From IMG/VR virus record IMGVR_UViG_3300036573_000003, positions 1 to 29,775 of that record: a stretch of 29,775 nucleotides of DNA; one strand, written 5' to 3'. Source of the DNA: a virus. Below the pieces are notes generated by a model. That model made no database searches. It saw only the letters and a list, made by a program, of their open reading frames with translations, and was not told the origin of the DNA. Shown here piece after piece: positions 1-7,741 of this stretch; the first letter of the stretch is position 1, and each line of letters starts with the position of its first letter. The translations under genes and the position numbers were made by a program.

Positions 1-13
1 TAGGTACTAAAAG

Positions 14-367
14 ATGGATATTGAACGATTCAAAAACTATGATGAAGATTACCTTCTTTCACAATATGAGTATAAGAAGCAGCAATCTGAAACCAGATTA
101 ATACCTTTTGAATTCACAAAACAACAATGGTTAGATTTTCACAAAGTTTTGTATTCTGGGGTACATTGTGCTTATCTAAATCAAGAATTTGTATTCAAAG
201 ATAAACATCCCTACTTCCCAACCATTGAACGTCTTGTGGATGAAGGTAATTACTCTGTTGAAAATTGTGTGTGGGTTAGTTGTAAGGCTAATGGGATTAA
301 GGATAAACTTAGAAAGGGTAATTTAGATTTAAACCAGTTCAGTGCTGGGGAAGAAAACGTATACTAG
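14..367 (+). CDS. Small HNH-fold-like phage protein (degenerate)
   Basis: A 117-residue protein of unknown function. Its second half has the layout of small phage HNH proteins: a Cys-Ala-Tyr-Leu turn (around residue 52), then a TIERL motif, then a glycine/asparagine turn leading to ENCVWV and a closing N-x-x-K-D helix. In active HNH relatives the motif before the turn is usually D-H or E-R followed by an Asn and a His/Asn ligand. Here the metal-binding histidine is not apparent, so nuclease activity is doubtful. The next gene has a looser version of the same pattern, so the two may be diverged duplicates. The ATG follows an A-rich stretch with only a weak ribosome site. The window opens with TAG, possibly the stop of an upstream gene. 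The coding call is solid; the fold assignment is inference. Confidence 0.75.
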   Translation: MDIERFKNYDEDYLLSQYEYKKQQSETRLIPFEFTKQQWLDFHKVLYSGVHCAYLNQEFVFKDKHPYFPTIERLVDEGNYSVENCVWVSCKANGIKDKLRKGNLDLNQFSAGEENVY

Positions 368-447
368 AGAATATAGACTCCATTAAGATTATACAAAAAC
401 CTTATAAACATTTGTTCACTAAAAATATTAAAGAGGAAGAACCGCCT

Positions 448-780
448 ATGACAAATGAAAAACCTTTCACCAACCAAGAACTTAATATTGCACAAGAATA
501 TCTAAACTTTGGTAAACAAATTGAAAGTTTTGATGTTGAATTCAGCTTGACATTTACCAGTTTCAAGCAATTATGGGTTCGTAAACATGACATGTTAACT
601 AAACGACAACTCGTAAGTAAAGGTATCTTTGTCTTAGACAAAACTAAAGCTGTCACAAAAGATAATTGTTTGGTTGTGGAGAAAGAATTGCAGGAAAGTC
701 TTGACAATCTCATGGCTAAGAGTAAACTTGGGTTAAAAGAGTTGCAATCTTTGTGCAAAGTGTTGATTGGTAAGATTTAA
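448..780 (+). CDS. Hypothetical protein, possible paralogue of preceding gene
   Basis: A 110-residue charged protein of unknown function. The frame is open from 412, but ATG 448 is chosen because AGAGGAAG lies about 8 bases upstream of it, while 412 has no ribosome site. The region F-K-Q-L-W (around residue 35), then VLDKTKAVTKDNCLVVE, recalls the ending of small HNH-fold phage proteins ('ENC-x-x-V' followed by a helix), as in the gene at 14-367, but without catalytic residues. Lysine-rich with no membrane segment, so probably cytosolic. It sits in a same-strand run of small genes ahead of the replication genes. No specific role can be assigned. Confidence 0.75.
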   Translation: MTNEKPFTNQELNIAQEYLNFGKQIESFDVEFSLTFTSFKQLWVRKHDMLTKRQLVSKGIFVLDKTKAVTKDNCLVVEKELQESLDNLMAKSKLGLKELQSLCKVLIGKI

Positions 781-791
781 GGAGAAATATT

Positions 792-1130
792 ATGGAAATT
801 GTGTGTTCTTTAAAGAAATACAATGAAGCTTGGGACAAAAAGTTAAACTTTCTGCTGGATAACTATGTTACTGTAGAACTACATAATGGTTATATTGATT
901 TCAGGGTACAAACAGGAATCAAAAAGAAGTTTTTCGGGATAATAAATACCCCAACCTTTAAGACCTACTCTGTATGGGTATGTGATAGCTTTAAGAGAAC
1001 AAGCTATGGGACACTATCTAAGATAGATGAAAAATTCTACGACTTAGGATTTGCAGCATCACAAGAAACCTTGCAGAAACTATATAAACTTGAACAGGTA
1101 TTAGTTGCTGAAATTATTGAGAATTGGTAG
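792..1130 (+). CDS. Hypothetical protein
   Basis: A 112-residue protein I do not recognise. The ATG lies 11 bases after the previous stop, with AAGGAGAAA as a good ribosome site. The composition suggests a mixed alpha/beta soluble domain: alternating hydrophobic strands in the first 70 residues (for example VTVELHNGYIDFRV) and an amphipathic helix at the C-terminus. There is no signal peptide, membrane helix or metal motif. It belongs to the early cluster of small genes with strong ribosome sites, a location that in many phages holds host-takeover proteins, but nothing specific supports that here. Confidence 0.72.
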   Translation: MEIVCSLKKYNEAWDKKLNFLLDNYVTVELHNGYIDFRVQTGIKKKFFGIINTPTFKTYSVWVCDSFKRTSYGTLSKIDEKFYDLGFAASQETLQKLYKLEQVLVAEIIENW

Positions 1131-1140
1131 GAGGATAAAT

Positions 1141-1302
1141 ATGGAAGAAAACAATATTTCAAAAAGTTATACTGTATTTACAAGTAAACAGTTGAGAGAC
1201 AAGCAACGTAAATCTTACTATGCAAAGTATCCAACGTTTAGTTACAAGCGTGGAGACACTGTGTTTGTTGTTGTTTGTCATGGTGATATGACTATACTAT
1301 AA
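1141..1302 (+). CDS. Hypothetical small protein
   Basis: A 53-residue basic protein of unknown function. An in-frame start exists at 1105, but ATG 1141 directly follows TAGGAGGATAAAT, a near-perfect ribosome site, and the 1105 start would overlap the previous gene without one. The first 25 residues are polar and lysine/arginine-rich; the last 18 form a short hydrophobic beta-like stretch (TVFVVVCH). A complete gene with its own stop, followed at once by another strong ribosome site. Confidence 0.68.
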   Translation: MEENNISKSYTVFTSKQLRDKQRKSYYAKYPTFSYKRGDTVFVVVCHGDMTIL

Positions 1303-1313
1303 GGAGGATAATT

Positions 1314-1475
1314 ATGTGTAAACAAACATGTAAAACTTGTAAATGTAAAAACAAAGATTCTGAAAACACAGTTGACACAATCTACAAAGTGGATTACGAT
1401 GAGAGTAAGTGGAAAGGACTTATCCCATCTACAACTTGCCCACATAACCTATCCAACAAAAATAAAGAGGAATAA
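1314..1475 (+). CDS. Cysteine-rich 53-residue microprotein
   Basis: A short gene starting at ATG 1314 behind AAGGAGGATAATT, one of the strongest ribosome sites in the window. The N-terminus is packed with cysteines and lysines (MCKQTCKTCKCK; Cys at 2, 6, 9 and 11) and a further Cys-Pro-His lies at residues 42-44. This spacing could bind zinc or an iron-sulfur cluster, or form a redox-active knuckle. No family is recognised. It ends two bases before the next ATG, so it is translationally tied to the gene at 1478. The strong ribosome site and tight packing support it being real. Confidence 0.62.
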   Translation: MCKQTCKTCKCKNKDSENTVDTIYKVDYDESKWKGLIPSTTCPHNLSNKNKEE

Positions 1476-1477
1476 TA

Positions 1478-1828
1478 ATGCCTGATAAAAATTACGACTT
1501 TTACATCAAACCTTTCGAATGCAAACTTAATGGAAGAATTTATATTATTGAAGCGGATGGAGTGTACATTCCTCCACTTTGCTTTGATAAAAACGTAGCA
1601 GCTTGCAGAGATGACTTGTACGAAGATTTCTATATTGAAAACATGGTTGTTACTAACCAAGATGGGATAGAATGTACTGAAGATATGAATGACTTTATAT
1701 CAGATGATCTTCTCATAAAACAACTTGCATTCCAAAAAGATATTGAGATGGAGGATAATTATGACCTGAGAGGATTGACAATTAAATCTGTTCATAACTT
1801 GGCAAGTTGGTACTACGATCATGAGTAG
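1478..1828 (+). CDS. Hypothetical acidic protein
   Basis: A 116-residue acidic protein of unknown function. Its ribosome site (AAAGAGGAAT) overlaps the end of the cysteine-rich gene. The N-terminal 45 residues look like a beta-rich domain (FYIKPFECKL, IYIIEADGVYI) and the remainder is helical and rich in Asp and Glu. A few cysteines occur but in no clear metal-binding pattern. It ends overlapping the next start by 8 bases, indicating coupled translation. Confidence 0.72.
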   Translation: MPDKNYDFYIKPFECKLNGRIYIIEADGVYIPPLCFDKNVAACRDDLYEDFYIENMVVTNQDGIECTEDMNDFISDDLLIKQLAFQKDIEMEDNYDLRGLTIKSVHNLASWYYDHE

Positions 1829-2033
1829 GGTAGAATCTTTTATCAATACTTATGTAGAAAGGATTAATCGTTATGTTGATGAAGATTTTATCTCTTGTAC
1901 AAAACAAGGAAATCTTTATTACGTAAGTAATGGTGAGTACACTTCCTTATTCACAGAGGAGCAAGTCTGTGGATATCTTATAGGTATGCTGTATGGGTAT
2001 CTCTATGGTAAAGTCGATGGTTGGAGGAGTTGA
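1821..2033 (+). CDS. Hypothetical small protein
   Basis: A 70-residue protein starting inside the last codons of the preceding gene (8-base overlap). N-terminal helix (ESFINTYVERI), a short beta hairpin, then a glycine/tyrosine-rich C-terminal helix (YLIGMLYGYLYGK), too polar to be a confident membrane segment. The stop shares its last base with the next ATG (TGATG). Function unknown. Confidence 0.66.
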   Translation: MSRVESFINTYVERINRYVDEDFISCTKQGNLYYVSNGEYTSLFTEEQVCGYLIGMLYGYLYGKVDGWRS

Positions 2034-2194
2034 TGACAGAAGAAGAAATTGAGAAAATTTTAGAACAATGTGATGATAATGATGAATACGTTGCAGATAT
2101 TATCTACCATTTTGAAAAGATGAAATGGCACAAAAGGAAATTGAGGGAAATTGTTGAGTGTGCAACGGGAGTTGCAAGGGGGTTGTGTGAGTGA
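2033..2194 (+). CDS. Hypothetical small helical protein
   Basis: A 53-residue protein starting at ATG 2033 in a TGATG stop-start overlap, with GGAGG 6 bases before the ATG. The sequence is acidic and helical at the N-terminus (MTEEEIEKILEQC) and basic in the middle (MKWHKRKLREIV). It ends at 2194, 8 bases into the primase-helicase gene, so it probably serves translational coupling to that gene as well as encoding a small product. Function unknown. Confidence 0.6.
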   Translation: MTEEEIEKILEQCDDNDEYVADIIYHFEKMKWHKRKLREIVECATGVARGLCE

Positions 2195-4199
2195 TTATGA
2201 TGATGGACTATTTATAGGTTTTCACGTAAAATGTTGTGCTAATGATTTTCCTAAAACCTCCTCAGGTAAGCAACGTAGACCTTGTAATAGTTCGGATGGA
2301 TTGGCTATATATGAACATGTTGATTCTGAAGGAAACCTCTCTTATGATGCAACGTGTTTCTCTTGTAAACAACGTTTTTCAAAGGAAGAGATACATAATA
2401 AATATGGAGAACAATTAGGGGTAGATCCAGAAACACTAAAAGTGGTTAATAAACAAACTTTTGAAAACAAAGCTACTAAAAAGGTACGTATTACTAGGGA
2501 AGAAGTTAAAGATTTATGGGATCGTACGGGAGGTAAACAAGGTAATTCTGGTAAAGGTTATCGTGGTTTATCTGATTGGGTACTGAAGTTCTATGGACAC
2601 CGTATAGAGTACGACCAAAAAGGAGAAGTAAAAGCCGTATATTACCCAGAAACATATGATTATAAAATTAATGGTTATAAATCACGACACTTACCTAAAA
2701 AATTTGGTATTGGAAATATAGGTAAAACTGGTTTATGTAATCAACTCGCAGGGCAATATAAATTTCCTGATGGTGGTCGTACTGTGTTAATTGTAGGTGG
2801 TGAATCTGACCTATGTGCTGCACAAGATATGTTGAGAAACTACCAATTACAAAAAGGTCAGGGGGATTATGCACCTTATGCTGTGGTAAGCCCTACTACA
2901 GGAGAACCATCTGCAGCAAAGCAGTGTAGGAAAGAGTATGAATGGTTTGATAAGTTCGACAGTATTATTATTGGTATGGATAACGATGATGCTGGTAACG
3001 AAGCTGCTGAAGAAATAGCAAAAGTCTTACCAAAAGATAAAGTAAGAGTAGCTAAATGGTCTGGAGGTAAAGACCCTAATCAAATGCTCATAGATGGAAA
3101 GCAAAAACAGTTTTTAAGCGATTTTTTCGGTGCAAAAGAATTGGTTGATACTGGGGTTTATAATGCTAATGATACTATGTTGAATGATGTTATTAGCGTT
3201 TTAACTACACCTAGAATTAAACTTCCTCCATTTGCTCGTAAGTTAGAAGAAATGACTAAAGGAGATGGTTTATTCAGTAGGTCTATCTACTCACTGATCG
3301 GTGATACAAGTTGCGGTAAAAGTACTTTCATTGATTCTTGGATTTTCTACTGGATGTTTGAATTAAAGCATCATAAAGTAGGTATCGTTAGTATAGAAGC
3401 TACAAAAGGTGAATGGGTTGCGGGTATGTTATCTACTTACCTAGCAAATAATCTTTGGTGGATTCCTCAAGATGAAATAGAAGATTATATGAATACCCCT
3501 GAAGTTAAAACTAAGATAAACAATTTCTTTTATAATGAATTCGGGGAGAGCCGTTTTGCTATAGTAGATGATCGTGAAGGGACAGTACAATCTTTACAGA
3601 AGTGTATAGAACGTTTAGAAAGACAATATGGTTGTACTATAATTGTAAATGATGTACTTACAGATATTCTACGTGTAGAAGATATGGAAGCTCAAGCTAG
3701 ACATTTTAACTGGCAAAGTAATTTTGTCAAAGGAGGAGCTACAATCTTCAACATACTTCATACAAGAAAACCAAGCAGCAATCGAGGAGGGAAGCCTACT
3801 TTTCCAGATGAATTTGATGCCTACGGAAACTCTATTTTTGTACAAAAAGCTGCAGGTAATTTTATAATTGCTAGGAATAAAGAAGCACCTAATGGGGATT
3901 GGATAGAACAGAACACCACGTACTTGCGGGTTCCAAAGTTACGTAAAGGTATTACTGGTGAAGGTGGTGCGTGGTTTTATGACGGAGATACTCGTCAAGT
4001 TTATGATAGAGATGAATATTTTAAAAACAACCCTGACAAACTTCCTTCGGGTTATGATTTAACTATTAGTAGTTTTGATAGAGCTTATTGGGAAGAAGGT
4101 GGAAGAGGATGGGATGGAAGTTGTGATAAAAAATATCAACCTAAACAAAAGACAAAACAAACAGATGAAACGGACTTTATGGACGGAGTGAATCTGTAA
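2187..4199 (+). CDS. Replicative primase-helicase, T7 gp4-like
   Basis: A 670-residue bifunctional enzyme that unwinds the phage fork and makes RNA primers. The start is placed at GTG 2187, with AAGGGGG 4 bases upstream; an open frame extends to a TTG at 2151 without a better site. N-terminal zinc domain: a C-N-SSDG motif and a CFSC pair match the T7 gp4 finger, but the partner Cys expected three residues before the first is Arg, and a Cys-Cys pair lies further upstream. The Toprim domain shows GGESD (Glu about 206) and MDNDDAG (about 264-270). The RecA-type helicase domain carries Walker A GDTSCGKST (from about 372), a catalytic Glu in VSIEA, Walker B-like IIVNDVLTD, and ILHTRKP in the sensor position. 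The C-terminus is acidic (TDETDFMDG), like the T7 gp4 tail that contacts the polymerase. It forms a replication cassette with the polymerase at 5031-7562. Confidence 0.93.
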   Translation: MSDYDDGLFIGFHVKCCANDFPKTSSGKQRRPCNSSDGLAIYEHVDSEGNLSYDATCFSCKQRFSKEEIHNKYGEQLGVDPETLKVVNKQTFENKATKKVRITREEVKDLWDRTGGKQGNSGKGYRGLSDWVLKFYGHRIEYDQKGEVKAVYYPETYDYKINGYKSRHLPKKFGIGNIGKTGLCNQLAGQYKFPDGGRTVLIVGGESDLCAAQDMLRNYQLQKGQGDYAPYAVVSPTTGEPSAAKQCRKEYEWFDKFDSIIIGMDNDDAGNEAAEEIAKVLPKDKVRVAKWSGGKDPNQMLIDGKQKQFLSDFFGAKELVDTGVYNANDTMLNDVISVLTTPRIKLPPFARKLEEMTKGDGLFSRSIYSLIGDTSCGKSTFIDSWIFYWMFELKHHKVGIVSIEATKGEWVAGMLSTYLANNLWWIPQDEIEDYMNTPEVKTKINNFFYNEFGESRFAIVDDREGTVQSLQKCIERLERQYGCTIIVNDVLTDILRVEDMEAQARHFNWQSNFVKGGATIFNILHTRKPSSNRGGKPTFPDEFDAYGNSIFVQKAAGNFIIARNKEAPNGDWIEQNTTYLRVPKLRKGITGEGGAWFYDGDTRQVYDRDEYFKNNPDKLPSGYDLTISSFDRAYWEEGGRGWDGSCDKKYQPKQKTKQTDETDFMDGVNL

Positions 4200-4261
4200 T
4201 TCAATATTTCAACAAGATTAACCGATTCATACAGAAATGATGAAGTTAAGAAGGAGAATAA

Positions 4262-5038
4262 ATGGCAAAAAGAATGTACAAAAAAGACCCAATAGTGGTA
4301 GGAAAAACTTACCTTACTAAAAGTTTTGGGGAAGTTGTAATAGAAGATTATAAGAACTATAAAGAGATTCTTGTAAGGTTTAAGAATACCGGAAGTACTA
4401 AATGGGTAAGAGGTGACCACATAAAAGAGGGTTCATTACGAGATTCTTACGCCCCTACCGTATTCGGGGTAGGTGTTGTTGGTGATAGTATTACTAAAAT
4501 TGAGGGTAAAATTACCACAGTGTATAATACTTGGGTAGGGATACTAGAGCGTTGTTATTCTGAAAAACTTCATAATATAAGACCGTCGTACAAAGATTGT
4601 GAAATTTCTGAAGAATGGAAGTATTTAGATAACTTTAAGGTTTGGTTTGAAGCTAACCACAAGGATGGTTGGGAAGTTGATAAAGATTTACTTATTAAAG
4701 GTAATAAAATATATTCTGAAAAAACTTGCAGGTGTATACCTAAATCTCTAAATAATCTTATAAAAGAGAATTGGAAGTTGAATACCAAAGGCTTACCATT
4801 AGGTGTCACGGAAAGGGTAGGTTGTACTAATAACCCTTACAATGCAAGTATCTCTGTTGGGGAGTCTAAAAGAATTTCTATAGGGAATTACCCAACGCCA
4901 GAATTAGCATTCGAAGCTTATAAGATTGAGAAAGAGCGACGTATAAAATTTGTCGCTACAGAACTTTTTACAAACAATGAGATTGACAATTCTCTTTACG
5001 AAGCTTTGATAAACTACGAGGTAACGCCTTATGAGTAA
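4262..5038 (+). CDS. HNH/AP2-type homing endonuclease-like protein
   Basis: A 258-residue free-standing endonuclease-like protein placed between helicase and polymerase genes, a classic site for phage homing genes. The N-terminal 75 residues are a small basic beta-rich domain. The centre (about 83-165) has the family pattern W-x-x-I-L-x-R-CYSEK, P-S-Y-KDC, EEW, then DKDLL, GNKIYS and TC. In canonical HNH proteins the DKD position holds Asp-His, so this belongs to the H-deficient branch. The C-terminal segment (about 178-235: GVTERVGC to GNYPTPELAFEAY) matches an AP2-like DNA-binding repeat. Ribosome site AAGGAG. The end overlaps the polymerase start by 8 bases, so polymerase translation is now coupled to it. 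It shares the core with the gene at 11624-12244. Confidence 0.85.
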   Translation: MAKRMYKKDPIVVGKTYLTKSFGEVVIEDYKNYKEILVRFKNTGSTKWVRGDHIKEGSLRDSYAPTVFGVGVVGDSITKIEGKITTVYNTWVGILERCYSEKLHNIRPSYKDCEISEEWKYLDNFKVWFEANHKDGWEVDKDLLIKGNKIYSEKTCRCIPKSLNNLIKENWKLNTKGLPLGVTERVGCTNNPYNASISVGESKRISIGNYPTPELAFEAYKIEKERRIKFVATELFTNNEIDNSLYEALINYEVTPYE

Positions 5039-7562
5039 GTTTTCAAAAGAACAATTAACCCTATATGCCAACCGACCTAATTATAGTGACGTGGAGAGCG
5101 TTGGCTTCTGGTGGGATGTCCATTCACTCAAAGATATTCACACAATCTGCAGTGTAGTCGAAGACCCTGAAACTGGTGAAGATGTTACACTAGTATTTCA
5201 TGATAGACCTGATCTATGTGGTAGTGTGGTTCTAGACCCTTACGATGATAAAGAATATACAATCCCTCAACGAGCCGGAACACTTATAGATGGATTTAGG
5301 TATTGGTATCAAGTGGGACAGTCCAAAGATGGTTACTTGTCGGTGCATAACTGTTTTACCTACGATAAACCGATAACAGAGAAGGTACTCCCTAAATGTA
5401 TTATCCCTGATAGTAAGTGGGAGGATACTTTTATTTACAGTAAAATCCAATACTTTGACCGACCGACACCTAAAGGGGCTAAGTCTGCCCATGGTCTTCA
5501 AGCTTACGCTCTCCGCATGGGGATACATAAACCAGAGATCACAGACTACACTAAAATGGATGCTATGATGCTCCACAGGGTGATCGAAGACTGTAGGACT
5601 CAGAAATACGCTTCACAGTATTTAGAAAAAGAGCGTGGTATGTGCAAATCTAAGTTAGGTATCGATTTTTCAGATGCCTATAATATGGAAGTCCAATATG
5701 CTAAGATTTGTCACAAACAAGAGATCTATGGAGCTAAGATTGATGTAACACATGCGAAAGCTTGTGTAGAAGAGTGGGATAAGAGGTTACACGAGCTGGA
5801 AGCTCTTATTGAACCACAGTTACCCCCGACAGTGAAACCGCAAGGTCAAAAGGTAACTAGAAAAGAGATGGCTGTTGCATTAGGTTTTCCAGAAAAAATA
5901 ACCAGTAATATGGTAGAACCTACTGAGTTAGTTAATCGTAGCGGTGAACAGGTAGAGGTTAAGATCAAACCTTACTACAAACCTTCTACAAATTTTTACA
6001 CAACTAAAAAGGTTAATCAATATTCAGGTTTCCATATCTCTTATGGCGAGAGTCCAACTTTTTTTAAGAAGAATGAACTTACTTCTTGGATAAAACATAA
6101 TTATCCTGATACTAAACCAAAAGAGTGGGATATTCAAAAAGAGATTAAAGAGACTCTTCTTCTTAATAAAAATACTTGTGACTACTTCGGAGTAAAACCA
6201 GAAGATACTCATATAATTTCTGGACCATTCACCAGAGTTAAATTTGAGGATAGTAAACTTACCCAACATGAAGTAGTTAAAAGTGTTCTTATAAAGGCAG
6301 GTGTGACATGGGCAGAGCAATGGAATCTAGCCAAAGATGTCAATGGAGATGTAATAAAAGCGGATAAAGATACAAGAGTGAGTTATCCAAAAAAAGCTTC
6401 TCCAGAAAACCAAATTCATATAGATATCAAGAAAGGAGACGCTCTTGTTACTAGTCCTAAGTTTGGGGATTCTGAAATGGAACAAGTGGAAGGGGAACTG
6501 GGTAAGCAAATTAAAGAATATAACACGACTATGCATAGGCGTAGATACCTACTTAACGATAAAGACCCAGAAAATAAAGGTATTCTGGCTATGTTACGCC
6601 CTGATGGTAGAGTTTCAGCAGGGGTTAACAACTTCAATACTGCAACAGGTAGATCTTCTCATAGGGTCATAGTGAATTTGCCGTCAGATTCTGCACTACT
6701 TGGTTATGAAATGCGTAAGTGTGTAATTGCAGATGAAGGTAAAGAGTTAGTGGGTATTGACCAAAAAAGTTCTCAACTTTCTATCGCAGCTTTTGTTACC
6801 AATAATACTCAGTATTACGATGCGGTTGCAAGTGGGGTAGAGTTTTTTAACAATGAAGACGGTATCCCTATTTATAAAGGAACTAGTGCTCACTGTCTTA
6901 ATGCCAGATATTTTAACTTAGTAACTAAAGAAGAGTGGCAACAAGCAATAGATACACAAGATCCTGACCTTATACATGATATTGTACTTCGTAGGAAAAA
7001 ATCTAAAGGTTTATCATTCGCTTCGTTGTTTGGTTGTGGTGCTAAGAAACTGGCGTTAATGGGAGGATTCTCTGAAGCTGATGCAAAAAGTAAGCTTAAA
7101 TCTTTCTTAGATAATATTGGTTTGACGGGGGTTATAGAGTTTCTAGAGGAATGTAAGGTTAAGTATAAAAGAGGCAAAGGTTTTTATATACCTACTGCTT
7201 TTGGGTATTGGATCTTTTGTGAAGGTATGCACAAGGCTGTAAATTACTTGATACAGTCTATAGAAGGGGCTGTTCAAAAGATGGCGGTAATACTTTTCGA
7301 TAAAAAAATAGCAGAAAATTCTTGGGAATCTTCCGTAAACAAAATATTAGATATGCACGATGAGGTATTATTAGAGGTTAATTCTGGAATGGGAATTGAA
7401 GTGGGTAAAGCTATGTGCGCTGCTTATACAGAAGCAGGTATCAAACTTAACGAATTCTTTACAAAAAATTCAGATATCTTCTCTGGTGGTGGGTTACCTA
7501 ATATAACTTGTGACTTCGCAGGTGGTTATGCTGTAGGTTCTTCCTATGCTGAATGCCATTAA
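5031..7562 (+). CDS. Family A DNA polymerase, T7-like
   Basis: An 843-residue replicative polymerase, longer than T7 gp5 (704). Start ATG 5031 has GAGGT 7 bases upstream. The exonuclease domain keeps three of the four usual acids: D29 in WWDVH, D112 in HNCFTYD and D187 in VIEDC. The Exo I partner glutamate (T7 E7) is replaced by H31. A region of about 200 residues (roughly 260-470) has no obvious T7 counterpart in length and accounts for the extra size. Polymerase motifs: NTATGRSSHR; motif A GIDQKSSQL with D577 but Gln at 582 where family A has the steric-gate Glu; motif B R655-x3-K659-x3-F663 (T7 R518, K522, Y526); motif C MHDEV with D777. Ends in SSYAECH, comparable with the T7 C-terminal AICH. 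Probably acts with the primase-helicase and a host or phage processivity factor not seen here. Confidence 0.93.
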   Translation: MSKFSKEQLTLYANRPNYSDVESVGFWWDVHSLKDIHTICSVVEDPETGEDVTLVFHDRPDLCGSVVLDPYDDKEYTIPQRAGTLIDGFRYWYQVGQSKDGYLSVHNCFTYDKPITEKVLPKCIIPDSKWEDTFIYSKIQYFDRPTPKGAKSAHGLQAYALRMGIHKPEITDYTKMDAMMLHRVIEDCRTQKYASQYLEKERGMCKSKLGIDFSDAYNMEVQYAKICHKQEIYGAKIDVTHAKACVEEWDKRLHELEALIEPQLPPTVKPQGQKVTRKEMAVALGFPEKITSNMVEPTELVNRSGEQVEVKIKPYYKPSTNFYTTKKVNQYSGFHISYGESPTFFKKNELTSWIKHNYPDTKPKEWDIQKEIKETLLLNKNTCDYFGVKPEDTHIISGPFTRVKFEDSKLTQHEVVKSVLIKAGVTWAEQWNLAKDVNGDVIKADKDTRVSYPKKASPENQIHIDIKKGDALVTSPKFGDSEMEQVEGELGKQIKEYNTTMHRRRYLLNDKDPENKGILAMLRPDGRVSAGVNNFNTATGRSSHRVIVNLPSDSALLGYEMRKCVIADEGKELVGIDQKSSQLSIAAFVTNNTQYYDAVASGVEFFNNEDGIPIYKGTSAHCLNARYFNLVTKEEWQQAIDTQDPDLIHDIVLRRKKSKGLSFASLFGCGAKKLALMGGFSEADAKSKLKSFLDNIGLTGVIEFLEECKVKYKRGKGFYIPTAFGYWIFCEGMHKAVNYLIQSIEGAVQKMAVILFDKKIAENSWESSVNKILDMHDEVLLEVNSGMGIEVGKAMCAAYTEAGIKLNEFFTKNSDIFSGGGLPNITCDFAGGYAVGSSYAECH

Positions 7563-7582
7563 CAGGCTTTAATATTGTTTAT

Positions 7583-7611
7583 AAAATCCTATTTTCAGGG
7601 GGTTTTCTTTT
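7583..7611 (+). terminator. Probable terminator after DNA polymerase
   Basis: AAAATCC (7583-7589) pairs with GGGTTTT (7600-7606), including one T-G wobble, around a 10-base loop. It is followed by CTTTT. It lies 20 bases after the polymerase stop and before the promoter at 7680. The stem is weak, so termination is probably partial. Confidence 0.5.
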
Positions 7612-7679
7612 ATGCAAATTCACATTCCCCTACCATAATTTATTTGATGAAAATAGTATGAAAAGACCAGAATAACCTC

Positions 7680-7708
7680 TTGACACCATCCCCAAACCAA
7701 GCTATCCT
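7680..7708 (+). promoter_or_regulatory. Sigma70-type promoter for the second early gene run
   Basis: A perfect -35 hexamer TTGACA (7680-7685), a 17-base spacer, and -10 TATCCT (7703-7708; 4 of 6 to consensus). Transcription would start at about 7714-7716 and read the gene at 7742. The -10 box overlaps one arm of the hairpin at 7705-7733. Confidence 0.72.
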
Positions 7709-7733
7709 CTAGACATCAACAGTGTTTAGAGGA
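7705..7733 (+). promoter_or_regulatory. Hairpin that would sequester the ribosome site of the 7742 gene
   Basis: TCCTCTA (7705-7711) is the exact reverse complement of TAGAGGA (7727-7733), with a 15-base loop. The right arm contains the Shine-Dalgarno AGAGGA, 8 bases before ATG 7742. The left arm overlaps the -10 box and lies upstream of the predicted start of transcription. Only read-through transcripts from the polymerase operon could therefore form the hairpin, while transcripts from the local promoter would leave the ribosome site free. Confidence 0.5.
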
Positions 7734-7741
7734 TTTTTATT

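Noticed and set aside
701-728. TTGACA, 16-base spacer, TAAACT inside the gene at 448-780
   Set aside because: Weak -10 and intragenic; nothing else suggests a new transcription unit at 792.
1372-1400. TTGACA with a 17-base spacer and TACGAT inside the cysteine-rich gene
   Set aside because: Perfect -35 but a poor -10 (4 of 6) and located within a coding sequence of a tightly packed gene string; could be chance.
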